Assembly (NCBI RefSeq): GCF_026552795.1
Contig: NZ_JANFPI010000010.1
Span: 1 to 64,000 of the forward strand
Source: Ectorhizobium quercum
GTDB taxonomy: Bacteria > Pseudomonadota > Alphaproteobacteria > Rhizobiales > Rhizobiaceae
DNA: 64,000 bases
Direction of reading: 5' to 3'
The position numbers were made by a program, and so were the translations under genes. Each line of letters begins with the position of its first letter. The stretch's first letter is position 1. A model generated the notes under the pieces. It was not told where the DNA came from and ran no database searches. It saw nothing but the letters and a program-made list of their open reading frames with translations. Positions 9,537 through 17,766 of this stretch are shown one piece after another.

Positions 9537-10517
9537 ATGACCTCGGCCTTCAGGATGTCCGCGGTCTTTCCCCGGCTCGACGCGGCGAACTACCAGCCCC
9601 ACGCGCTTCACTCGGCAGAACGCATGTGGCCGGAAACCAATTGCTACGTCGACCTGTGGATCGAGGTTCTGGCAAGCTTCGGCGCCGCGCCCGAAGCCAT
9701 GCTCGGCTTCACGCTGACGCAGGATTTCGAGGGCGACCAGTTCACCTTTTTCAAGGTGCCGCTGGAAGACCTCGAAACCCTCTACGGCATCCGCGTCACG
9801 GAACTGGCGATCTTCGACAGGGTGGAGGATCATGTCGCGGTGCAGGTCGCCCGCGGCCGCCTCTGCCTCGTGGAGATGGACAGCTTCTACATGCCCGACA
9901 CCCAAGGCGTGGCCTACCGGCTGGAACACGGCAAGACCACGGTGGCGATCAACCGTCTCGACGTTACGGCCAAGCGGCTCGATTATTTCCACAACGGCGG
10001 CTACTTCCATCTGGAAGGCGAGGATTTCGACGGCCTGTTCCAGCACCACCTGACGGAAAACGACCCGCCCTTCCTGCCCTATACGGAATTCGCCAAATTT
10101 CCCGGCAAGACGCCGTCACTGGACCGTCAGCGCAAGCGCGCGGCAGAGCTGCTGAAAATGCACTTCGCCCGCCGCCCGCAGGAAAACCCGCTCGCCGCCT
10201 TCGCGCAGGTCTTCCCCTCGCAGGTGGAGGCGCTTGCCGAACGGCCCTTCGGCTTCTTCCACAAATACGCCTTCAACACGCTGCGCCAGACCGGCGCGAA
10301 TTTCGAGCTTCTTTCGAGCCATCTCGACTGGCTCTCGCCCGACTACGCGGCGGAAGCCGAGGCTGCCCGAAAAATCTCGGAAAACGCCAAGAGCGTGCAG
10401 TTCCAGCTCGCCCGCGCCGTCACCCGCAGGAAATTCGACCCGCTGCGCACCGCGCTCGACCCCGCCATCGAAAGCTGGGAAAGGCTGATGGCTGGCCTCG
10501 AACGCAAGCTCGGCTGA
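9537..10517 (+). CDS. DUF1839-family protein of the carrier-protein operon
   Basis: A 326-aa soluble protein starting four bases after the ligase stop. It has no signal peptide or membrane segment. It resembles the DUF1839 family, which co-occurs with amino acid:[carrier protein] ligases. Notable segments are PETNCYVDLWIEVLASFG near the N-terminus, the strongly acidic LTQDFEGDQFTFFKVPLEDLE, MDSFYMPDT and HKYAFNTLRQTGANFELL. I can name no catalytic motif. Its fixed position in the operon suggests that it uses or releases the carrier-bound product. Family name moderately sure; function unknown. Confidence 0.75.
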   Translation: MTSAFRMSAVFPRLDAANYQPHALHSAERMWPETNCYVDLWIEVLASFGAAPEAMLGFTLTQDFEGDQFTFFKVPLEDLETLYGIRVTELAIFDRVEDHVAVQVARGRLCLVEMDSFYMPDTQGVAYRLEHGKTTVAINRLDVTAKRLDYFHNGGYFHLEGEDFDGLFQHHLTENDPPFLPYTEFAKFPGKTPSLDRQRKRAAELLKMHFARRPQENPLAAFAQVFPSQVEALAERPFGFFHKYAFNTLRQTGANFELLSSHLDWLSPDYAAEAEAARKISENAKSVQFQLARAVTRRKFDPLRTALDPAIESWERLMAGLERKLG

Positions 10518-10764
10518 ACCGGCGGATGCCGGCGTCAATACCCCCTCTGGCCTGCCGGCCATCTCCCCACGTGAGGACCGAGGCAATCGCGCACGATGCC
10601 AGGCTCGCGGTTCCTGTCCCTTCTCCCCCGCGGAAAGAAGGAAAGCCGCACCATTTCATTCCCCATGCGATTATCCACCGCATGGGGAAAGGCCCCCCGC
10701 ACAAGGCTTTCTTAGCAATCGCCGCGGAAAATCGGCCATCTGATTCGCAGGCGGGAGAGTGCTC

Positions 10765-13227
10765 ATGGATTTCCATCGGCCGGATTGCGTGAAAATGCTG
10801 GACGCGGGCTGGTCGCTCATCCTGAGCGACGCGAACGCCTATGCCTCCCCCGCCGAAATTCCCGCCGCAGCCGAAGCGCTGCCCGCACAAGTCCCCGGTA
10901 CCGTCGCCGGCGCCCTTCACGATGCCGGCCGCTTCGACCCTGCCCGCCCCGAACCGCTCGACCACCGAGACGCCTGGTATCGCCTGACGCTTTCGGAAAC
11001 GCCCGGCCCCGCCATCCTCCGCTTCGAGGGCCTCGCCACCGTTGCCGAAGTCTGGCTGAATGGTGCAAAACTCCATACGTCGGAAAACATGTACGAGCCC
11101 TTCGACCTGCCTGTGACGCTCACCGGCACCGACGAACTCGCCATCGCCTTCCGCGCCCTTCGGCCCCATCTGCAACGGAAAGGCCCCCGCGCCCGCTGGC
11201 GGCCGCGGATGATGACGGAACAGGGCCTGCGCCTCGTCCGCACCACGACGCTCGGCTATATGCCCGGCTGGTGCCCGGAGATCCATGCCGTCGGCCCGTG
11301 GCGTCCGGTCCGGCTCATCCGCCCCGATGCCTTCTCGCTGCAAGACCTGACGATCTCCGCCACGCTTTCGGAAACCGGAGACGGATTGCTTGCCGTCTCC
11401 TGCGCCAGCCCCCCCGCCGGCATCGCACTCGCCGGCATCGCACTCGCCTGTGCCGGCCGGACTGCCCCCTTCGAGGGCGCCGAAGACGGGCGCTCGACGG
11501 CTCGCCTCACCCTCCCCGGCGTGAAACCCTGGTGGCCGGCCACCCACGGCGAACCGGCCCTCTACGATGTCACCCTCGTCGCCAACGGCGAAACCGTACC
11601 GATCACCCGCACCGGCTTCCGCCGCATCGAGGCCGAACGTGGCGATGATGGCAAGGATTTTTCCATCCGCGTCAACGGCGAGCGCATCTTCTGCCGAGGC
11701 GCGGTCTGGACCACCGCCGATATCCTGCGCTTGCCCGGCGACCGCGCCTCTTACGAGCCGTGGCTGCGCCTTGCGGCGGAAGCCGGCATGAACATGATCC
11801 GCATCGCCGGCACCATGACCTATGAGAGCCCGGACTTCTTCGCGCTCTGCGACGAACTCGGCATCATGGTCTGGCAGGATCTGATGTTCGCCAATTTCGA
11901 CTATCCGGCGAAGGACGAAGGCTTCGTCGCCCATGTCCGCGCCGAGGTTTCGGCCTTTCTTTCGGCCACCGCCGCCTCGCCCTCGCTCGCCGTCCTCTCG
12001 GGCGGCAGCGAGATGTACCAGCAGGGTGCGATGCTCGGCCTGCCCGAAAGCGTCTGGAAGACGCCGCTGACCACGGAGATCCTGCCCGCACTCGTCGCCG
12101 GACACCGCCCGGACGTGGCTTATGTCGAAAACTCACCCTCCGGTGGCGCACAGCCCTTCTTCGTCGACGAAGGGATCGGGCATTACTATGGTGTCGGCGC
12201 CTACGAGCGCCCGCTCTCCGACGCGCGTCGGGCGAACGTCCGCTTCGCCGCCGAATGCCTCACCTTCGCCAACGTGCCGCAGCAGGCGACACTCGACGCC
12301 TACCTGCCCGTTCGCGCCGTCCACCACCCGGACTGGAAGGCCCGGACCCCGCGGGACCGGGGCGCAAGCTGGGATTTCGAGGACACCCGCGACCATTACC
12401 TGAAGGCGCTTTACGGCGAGGACCCGGCCCGCCTGCGCCGCGAGAACCCCGCCCGCTATCTCGACCTCTCCCGCGCCACGACCTGCGAGGTGATGACCGA
12501 AACCTTCGCCGAATGGCGCCGCCGGGGCTCGTCCTGCAACGGCGCGCTGGTCTGGACGCTTCAGGACCTTCTCCCCGGTCCCGGCTGGGGCGTGATCGAT
12601 TCCACCGGCGAACCCAAGCCGGTCTGGTATGCCCTGAAGCGCGCCTTCCGCCCCGTGCAGGTGCTGTTCTCCGACGAAGGCGTCAACGGTCTTGCCGTCC
12701 ACGTCCTCAATGACAGCGCCGAAACGCTCGATCTTTCGCTGGAAATCGCCGCCCTTCGCGATGGCCGCCAGCCGGTCGTTGCAGGCCGCCGCGACCTGAC
12801 CCTCGGCGCCCGCGAAACCGTCGAGCTTCCCGCCACGGGCCTCTTCGGCGCCTTCTTCGATACCAATTACGCCTACCGTTTCGGCCCGCCCTCGCACGAT
12901 GTCGTCATCGCCCGTCTCGAAAAGGCCAGCGCGACAATCGCCGAGGCCGTCCATTTCCCGCTGGGCCGGTCGAAAGCGCTGCATGAGGACGACATCGCGG
13001 TTTCGCTCCGGCGTGACGATGACGGCTGGTCGCTGTCGCTGACCGCCGACCGCTTGCAGCAATCGGTGCATGTCTTCGCGGAAGGCTTCCGGCCGGCGGA
13101 CGACTGGTTCCATCTTCTTCCCGGCAAGGAGAAGATCATCGAGTTGGTCGCCCGTCCCGGCACCGACGCAACGGCCCTGCCGGCGGGCGAAGTGCGCGCG
13201 CTTTCCGGCTCATCTGCCCGCTTCTGA
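10765..13227 (+). CDS. GH2 beta-mannosidase-like glycoside hydrolase
   Basis: An 820-aa cytoplasmic-looking protein (no signal peptide) with the GH2 order: N-terminal jelly roll (WYRLTLSETPG, VWLNGAKLH), Ig-like domain, then the catalytic barrel. The nucleophile is probably Glu497 in FAAECLTFANVP. The acid/base is probably Glu416 in LSGGSEMYQQ, where the usual GH2 'NE' pair reads 'SE'. ATG 10765 follows GGGAG by seven bases; GTG 10759 is an alternative. A perfect 15-bp tandem duplication at 11416-11445 encodes a repeated AGIAL segment. It lies beside a gum-like polysaccharide locus; xanthan side chains end in a beta-mannose, a possible substrate. The exact specificity is inferred. Confidence 0.85.
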   Translation: MDFHRPDCVKMLDAGWSLILSDANAYASPAEIPAAAEALPAQVPGTVAGALHDAGRFDPARPEPLDHRDAWYRLTLSETPGPAILRFEGLATVAEVWLNGAKLHTSENMYEPFDLPVTLTGTDELAIAFRALRPHLQRKGPRARWRPRMMTEQGLRLVRTTTLGYMPGWCPEIHAVGPWRPVRLIRPDAFSLQDLTISATLSETGDGLLAVSCASPPAGIALAGIALACAGRTAPFEGAEDGRSTARLTLPGVKPWWPATHGEPALYDVTLVANGETVPITRTGFRRIEAERGDDGKDFSIRVNGERIFCRGAVWTTADILRLPGDRASYEPWLRLAAEAGMNMIRIAGTMTYESPDFFALCDELGIMVWQDLMFANFDYPAKDEGFVAHVRAEVSAFLSATAASPSLAVLSGGSEMYQQGAMLGLPESVWKTPLTTEILPALVAGHRPDVAYVENSPSGGAQPFFVDEGIGHYYGVGAYERPLSDARRANVRFAAECLTFANVPQQATLDAYLPVRAVHHPDWKARTPRDRGASWDFEDTRDHYLKALYGEDPARLRRENPARYLDLSRATTCEVMTETFAEWRRRGSSCNGALVWTLQDLLPGPGWGVIDSTGEPKPVWYALKRAFRPVQVLFSDEGVNGLAVHVLNDSAETLDLSLEIAALRDGRQPVVAGRRDLTLGARETVELPATGLFGAFFDTNYAYRFGPPSHDVVIARLEKASATIAEAVHFPLGRSKALHEDDIAVSLRRDDDGWSLSLTADRLQQSVHVFAEGFRPADDWFHLLPGKEKIIELVARPGTDATALPAGEVRALSGSSARF

Positions 13228-13236
13228 AGAAAGCCG

Positions 13237-15039
13237 TCAGCCTCGTGAGGCGAACCGGAGCGCCATCTGCTCCACCGCATCCAGATACGCCTTGCGGGCA
13301 TGCGGCGGCGTCAGATTGTGATCGGCGTTCGAAATCACGACAAGCCGCACATCGGGGTAGTCCTTCAGCCGTTCGCCGCGCTTCCCGAAATAGCTGGAAA
13401 AGTGCTCCCAGCCCACATCGTTCTCGCTGTAGACGAGCGTGACCTCGCTCGACCGCTTCCGGAGCGCCCGGAAGGCGGTATGGACGTGCCGCCCCTCCTG
13501 CGTATAATGGCGTAGAGACAGCATGAACGGCGCCAGCGCCTTGCGCGACGCGGCCTTGACGATATTGGCGAATGCCCGGCGCACGTCTATCTCGCCCTTG
13601 AACAGCCGCCGCACCGTCGCCCATTGCAGGGCGCGCTGGCCGTAATCCGAAAGCGCCCGCGCCCCGGTTTGCAGCGCCGCGTCGACATCGCGTCCCGGCT
13701 GCCAGTGAAACGTGTAGGGATTGACGATGACCGCCCCGGAAACGCGCGGATCGGCAACCGCCGCACGGAAGGACAGATAGGCCCCGCTGCAACGTCCCCC
13801 GAGAACCACCGGCCCCAACTCCCGCTGCATCAGGAAATCGAGCGCTGCCGCGACGTCCTCCTCCTGCCCCGCACCATAGAGAACCTGCTGCGGCGCGTCG
13901 GGCACGGGAGGGCTGTCGGCGACATTGGCGCCGTCGAAGCGCAGCGACGCGATCCCCCGCGCCGCCAGTTGCCGTGCCATCGTGACCGTCGCCCGGCCCC
14001 AGCCCGCATGACGGTCGTAGCCGGTCGACAGAAACAGCACGGTTGCCCCGGCCCGCGGACCGGCCGGGGCGCACAACACTCCATAAAGCGGCATTTCCCT
14101 GCCGAACCGCACCGGCTCCTCGATAAAGGTTCCGCCCTCCAGAACGCCGCCCGGCAACGGCGCCTTGACGGCAGCGGTAGCGGAGCCCGGCGCCAGCCCG
14201 ACAATCCAGTCCGCCAGCCGGACGGCGATGTTCTCGGGAATTATCGAGACGGACGGGTTCGCCGTCAGCGCCTCGTAGCCCTCGAACGCCAGTCGCTCGA
14301 CGGAAACGCCGAGCGTTGTGAAACGGTCGGCAAGCGCGCCGTCGGCGGGGCGGGGCGCCCGCCCGGCCACGAGGCATGGCACGGCAGGCAAGGCATTCAC
14401 CGCCATCAGGTCGAGCCGCTTCACATCGGCGGCAATCGCCTCCGGCATGGTGAAGCCGGCAATGGAAACGCCTTCCGTCCGCCGCTGGTCTTCGGCAAGG
14501 CCCAGGCTGTCGTCCACCATGCGCGCCATCGCGGACACTTCCCGCAGATAGAAGCGCCCCGAAACGACAGGCGCGAGCAACGCCATGCCCCCCAGCGCGT
14601 CGAGCCTCGCCGACACCCGGACGGCGAGCGCCGCCCCGAGACCTTGCCCCACCAGCACGATCCGGGCCGCGCCGGACCGCAGCATCAGTTCGCCCGCCGC
14701 CTGCACCACGGCATCCTCCCAGAGCCTCAACCCGCATCCGCAGGAGGCGGGATCAAGCGAGTCGCCCGTTCCGGGCAGGTCGAAGCGGAGCGAGGCGACA
14801 TTGCGTTCGGCCAGATGCCCGGCGATCACCCGCCAGAACTTGCGCACGCACAGGTCTTCGAGCCCCCACGGGCTGACGAACAGGACAGCGATTCCGCCCG
14901 CCGCCGGCGCCGGCGTAAAGATTCCCGCCATTCCGCAGAAGGCCACCGGCCGGGCCGCATGCGCCCGGCCGTGAATATCCCGCAGGTCCCCGTCATCGAC
15001 CGTCCCGGACATCGGCAGAACCACGCTCGCCATCGTCAT
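13237..15039 (-). CDS. Tandem alpha/beta hydrolase, two domains in one protein
   Basis: A 600-aa protein made of two alpha/beta-hydrolase domains, roughly residues 30-290 and 310-600. In the first, the nucleophile elbow reads GQGLG (131-135), with Gly where the nucleophile should be, so it is probably inactive. In the second the elbow is GRCSG with Cys417 as nucleophile; an acidic residue in YSENDVGWEHF and the His in NADHN could complete the triad. ATG at 15039 overlaps the flippase stop (TGATG), so it is coupled to the polysaccharide genes upstream. There is no signal peptide. A role in adding or removing acyl groups of the polysaccharide or its lipid carrier is inference. Confidence 0.8.
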   Translation of the reverse strand: MTMASVVLPMSGTVDDGDLRDIHGRAHAARPVAFCGMAGIFTPAPAAGGIAVLFVSPWGLEDLCVRKFWRVIAGHLAERNVASLRFDLPGTGDSLDPASCGCGLRLWEDAVVQAAGELMLRSGAARIVLVGQGLGAALAVRVSARLDALGGMALLAPVVSGRFYLREVSAMARMVDDSLGLAEDQRRTEGVSIAGFTMPEAIAADVKRLDLMAVNALPAVPCLVAGRAPRPADGALADRFTTLGVSVERLAFEGYEALTANPSVSIIPENIAVRLADWIVGLAPGSATAAVKAPLPGGVLEGGTFIEEPVRFGREMPLYGVLCAPAGPRAGATVLFLSTGYDRHAGWGRATVTMARQLAARGIASLRFDGANVADSPPVPDAPQQVLYGAGQEEDVAAALDFLMQRELGPVVLGGRCSGAYLSFRAAVADPRVSGAVIVNPYTFHWQPGRDVDAALQTGARALSDYGQRALQWATVRRLFKGEIDVRRAFANIVKAASRKALAPFMLSLRHYTQEGRHVHTAFRALRKRSSEVTLVYSENDVGWEHFSSYFGKRGERLKDYPDVRLVVISNADHNLTPPHARKAYLDAVEQMALRFASRG

Positions 15040-16559
15040 CAGGCCTCCCTTGCCTGCGGCGTCACGAAGCCCGTGACGGCGCCCACCAGCCTGCGCCCGC
15101 GCCGCGGCAGCCGGCCGGCGATACGCAGGATCACGTCGGCATCCTCGCGCGGCACCGCGCAGCAAAGGCGCAGCGCCGGCACGTAAACGGCGGCGCCGGC
15201 ACTGATGGCGAGCACCAGCCCGCCCGCGCCGCCAACGATGGCGGCCACGCCGTAGGCCGCCGCGCCGCAGAGGGCGGCGGCCGCCGTCACCGGCAGGAGC
15301 GAGCGGAAAAGCCCGTGCATGGAGCCATCGAATTTCATCAGCCGCGTCATGGCGAGGCACATGGCGAGGAAAACCAGCCCGCGCGCGATGGCGGCGCCGG
15401 TGCCCTCGAGGCCCGGCACGAGCAGCAGGCAGCCGCCGGCCATCAAAGCCGCCGCGCCGAAGTCGATCAGCAGGCGCTGGCGGATCTGGCCTTGAGAAAA
15501 CAGGTATTGCGTGCAGATCTGCGAAAAGACGAAGACGGGCGTGAAAAGCGCCAGCACGGCCACGATGGGGCCTGCCGGGCCGAATTGCGGGCCGAACACC
15601 ACGACGACCAGTTCCGGCGCGATGGCCGCCAGGCCGAAGCTCATCGGCAGGGTGATATAGGAAAGGCTGCGCACCACACCCTCGAAGACTTCGACCGGAA
15701 GCCGGGCCTTTCCCGAACTTTCCAGCTTCTCGGCATAATAGGGCAGCAGGCTTCCGGTCAGCTGCACGGGCAGTTGCAGCGCAAGGTTGGCCAGCGAAAG
15801 CGCCACGGCGTAGAAGCCGACCGACTCCGCGCTGTGAAATTTCTGGAGGAACAGCAGCTCGAACCGCGTCAGGAAGATCGACGTCACGATATATTCGAGC
15901 GACAGCAGGAACGAGGAGGATGCGAGTTCGCGGCGTTGCAGGCCGCAGGGATCGACCCGCGCGAACAGAATACGCAGGCTGTAGGCAAACAGAACCACCT
16001 GTCCGGCCAGATAGCCGCCAAGCGCCCCGGGCGTGCCGTAGAGAAGTGCGCCGGCCACCACGGCCACGAGCTGGAGCAGCGAGGCGATCACCGTCAGGCG
16101 AAAGAAATCGCCGACCCGCTGTTCGCCGATCAGGAAGTTCTTGGAGTAGGAGCCGATGGACTGGATGAGGAAGAGCGCGCCGGTGATGGCGACGACCACG
16201 GGCGCCATCTCCACCCAGTGGCCCTGTTCCAGTCCGGCGAAGGCGGCCCCGTAGACGGCGAGGATGAGAAGCGTCGCCGCCACGACCGGCCGCATGAGAT
16301 AGGCGGCGAAGCCGAGGCGACGGGCATCGTCGGCCCCCTGCACCTTGAGCTGCGGCAGAATGCGCATCAGCAGGACGCCCGTGCCGAGTTCGGCGATCAG
16401 CGAGCCCGTCGTGGCGAGCCAGAGCGAGAAGGCGATCGTTCCGCTTGCCTCCGGCCCCAGAAGCCGTGCCGCAACGATGGAACAGGCAAAGCCGGTCACG
16501 AGCAGCGTCAGGCCCGACGCCGCATTGAGAACCGAATTGGCCATGATATTGTTGCTCAT
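15039..16559 (-). CDS. Wzx/GumJ-type polysaccharide flippase
   Basis: A 506-aa inner-membrane protein of the MOP flippase superfamily, with about 12 hydrophobic segments beginning at SVLNAASGLTLLVTGFACSI and the family-typical ARLLGPEASGTIAFSLWLA. It should move undecaprenyl-linked repeat units to the periplasm. The start is ATG 16559, with GGAG five bases upstream; GTG 16565 would leave no spacing. It overlaps the double hydrolase gene downstream. The gap of about 110 bases to the GumK-like gene is consistent with one minus-strand operon: GumH-like, GumK-like, flippase, hydrolase. The role is known from the family; the polymer is inferred from the neighbours. Confidence 0.88.
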   Translation of the reverse strand: MSNNIMANSVLNAASGLTLLVTGFACSIVAARLLGPEASGTIAFSLWLATTGSLIAELGTGVLLMRILPQLKVQGADDARRLGFAAYLMRPVVAATLLILAVYGAAFAGLEQGHWVEMAPVVVAITGALFLIQSIGSYSKNFLIGEQRVGDFFRLTVIASLLQLVAVVAGALLYGTPGALGGYLAGQVVLFAYSLRILFARVDPCGLQRRELASSSFLLSLEYIVTSIFLTRFELLFLQKFHSAESVGFYAVALSLANLALQLPVQLTGSLLPYYAEKLESSGKARLPVEVFEGVVRSLSYITLPMSFGLAAIAPELVVVVFGPQFGPAGPIVAVLALFTPVFVFSQICTQYLFSQGQIRQRLLIDFGAAALMAGGCLLLVPGLEGTGAAIARGLVFLAMCLAMTRLMKFDGSMHGLFRSLLPVTAAAALCGAAAYGVAAIVGGAGGLVLAISAGAAVYVPALRLCCAVPREDADVILRIAGRLPRRGRRLVGAVTGFVTPQAREA

Positions 16560-16668
16560 CGACACTCCGCGGGAAACATACGTGCCGCAGAACGGCCGCT
16601 CGCATTGTCCTGAAAGCTAACGGATCGCATTTAAGAAATGCCTGTGCGGGTCATTAAAATGCGTCCGC

Positions 16669-17766
16669 TCAGACGAAAAGGCGCACGGCCATTTCCTGCC
16701 ATGTCACGGCCTGGCTGGTATCGATGCTCAGCCGGTCGTAGATCTTCGCCGCGTTGAAGGCCGCCAGAATGGAAGCCTGGTTGTCGGGCTCGTAGGCCAG
16801 CACATGCGGCCGCCCCGCCGCAGCGAAGATCGGCGCGACGATCGGAAGACGGCAATAGGTGTACTGGATCATCTTCAGGCTGGACTGGCTGAGATAATCC
16901 GCTCCCGGAGCGTTCCGGTAGGGCGCGATCCCGATATCGGCATGGCGGATATAGCTGGCGACGCTGGTGAACGGCACCTCGCCGTGGGTCACGACATTCG
17001 GCAGGGTCTCGTCGAGCCGGGATTTCTTGCCGAACAGATGAAAGGTCCAGTCGGGGTTGCCGTGGGCCAGCGTCTTGAGCACCTCGGCATCGAACAGCAT
17101 GTCGCCGACGCTGACCGCATTGTTGCCGGCAGTATAAGGCGTATCGACCGCCCCATCGAAAACCTCGGCGGCAACGCCGTGCGGCAGGAACAGCACCGGC
17201 ACACCCTCCGGCATGTCAGCCCGCTGCGTTTCCGCCAGAATGTGAATCAGGTCGAATTGGCGGGCGGATTTTTCCCAGGCATCGCGAAAGCAGGGGTGCG
17301 CGCCGATCGTCTCGAACTGGTCGGCAGCATGGTAGATCAGCTTCGCCTGCGGGGCGAGACGGCGCAGCAACGGCGTCAGCAGCGTGGCGATCCCGCTTTC
17401 GACCAGAATATGGGTGTAAGCCGGCAGACGGTCGCGCACGGCGCGCGGCAGGAGCGCGGCGTAATGACGGAAGATGAGGCCGGTCAGGCGGTTGAGGGCG
17501 GCCGAGCGCGTCGCGAAGGGATGGACGAGATTGACCCAGATGAATTCGTCGCGCAGATCATCGAGGCGCACCCAGCGGTTCACGGTGCGCGACCGCGCAT
17601 AGGTCCAGCGTCCATCGTGGGAAAAGCGGCTGAGCTGGCTGAGCCGCAGCGACAGGAAGTCGGTCCGGTCGCCCTGCGCATTGAGCGAGTCCGCCAGGAA
17701 ATGCAGATCCACCTTGCGCGCGGACCCGGCAAAATGCTGGCCGGTGACGAAAAGCACGTTCTTCAA
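16669..17766 (-). CDS. GumK-like glucuronosyltransferase (GT70)
   Basis: A 365-aa glycosyltransferase that matches xanthan GumK in several blocks: LHFLADSLNAQGDRTDFLSL, VHPFATR, VESGIATLL, a late VGDMLFDAEVLK and the C-terminal SSLKMIQYTYCRLPIVAP. GumK adds beta-1,2-glucuronic acid to the mannose of the lipid-linked intermediate at the inner face of the membrane. The start is TTG at 17766: it overlaps the upstream stop as TTGA and GGGAGG lies eight bases before it. It follows the GumH-like gene directly, so the order matches the order of sugar addition (mannose, then glucuronate). Donor and acceptor specificity are inferred from similarity. Confidence 0.85.
   Translation of the reverse strand: MKNVLFVTGQHFAGSARKVDLHFLADSLNAQGDRTDFLSLRLSQLSRFSHDGRWTYARSRTVNRWVRLDDLRDEFIWVNLVHPFATRSAALNRLTGLIFRHYAALLPRAVRDRLPAYTHILVESGIATLLTPLLRRLAPQAKLIYHAADQFETIGAHPCFRDAWEKSARQFDLIHILAETQRADMPEGVPVLFLPHGVAAEVFDGAVDTPYTAGNNAVSVGDMLFDAEVLKTLAHGNPDWTFHLFGKKSRLDETLPNVVTHGEVPFTSVASYIRHADIGIAPYRNAPGADYLSQSSLKMIQYTYCRLPIVAPIFAAAGRPHVLAYEPDNQASILAAFNAAKIYDRLSIDTSQAVTWQEMAVRLFV

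Noticed and set aside
13237-16605. A 1122-codon frame joining the hydrolase to upstream sequence
   Set aside because: Upstream of 15039 it is a shadow of the flippase gene in another frame. The real start overlaps the flippase stop.
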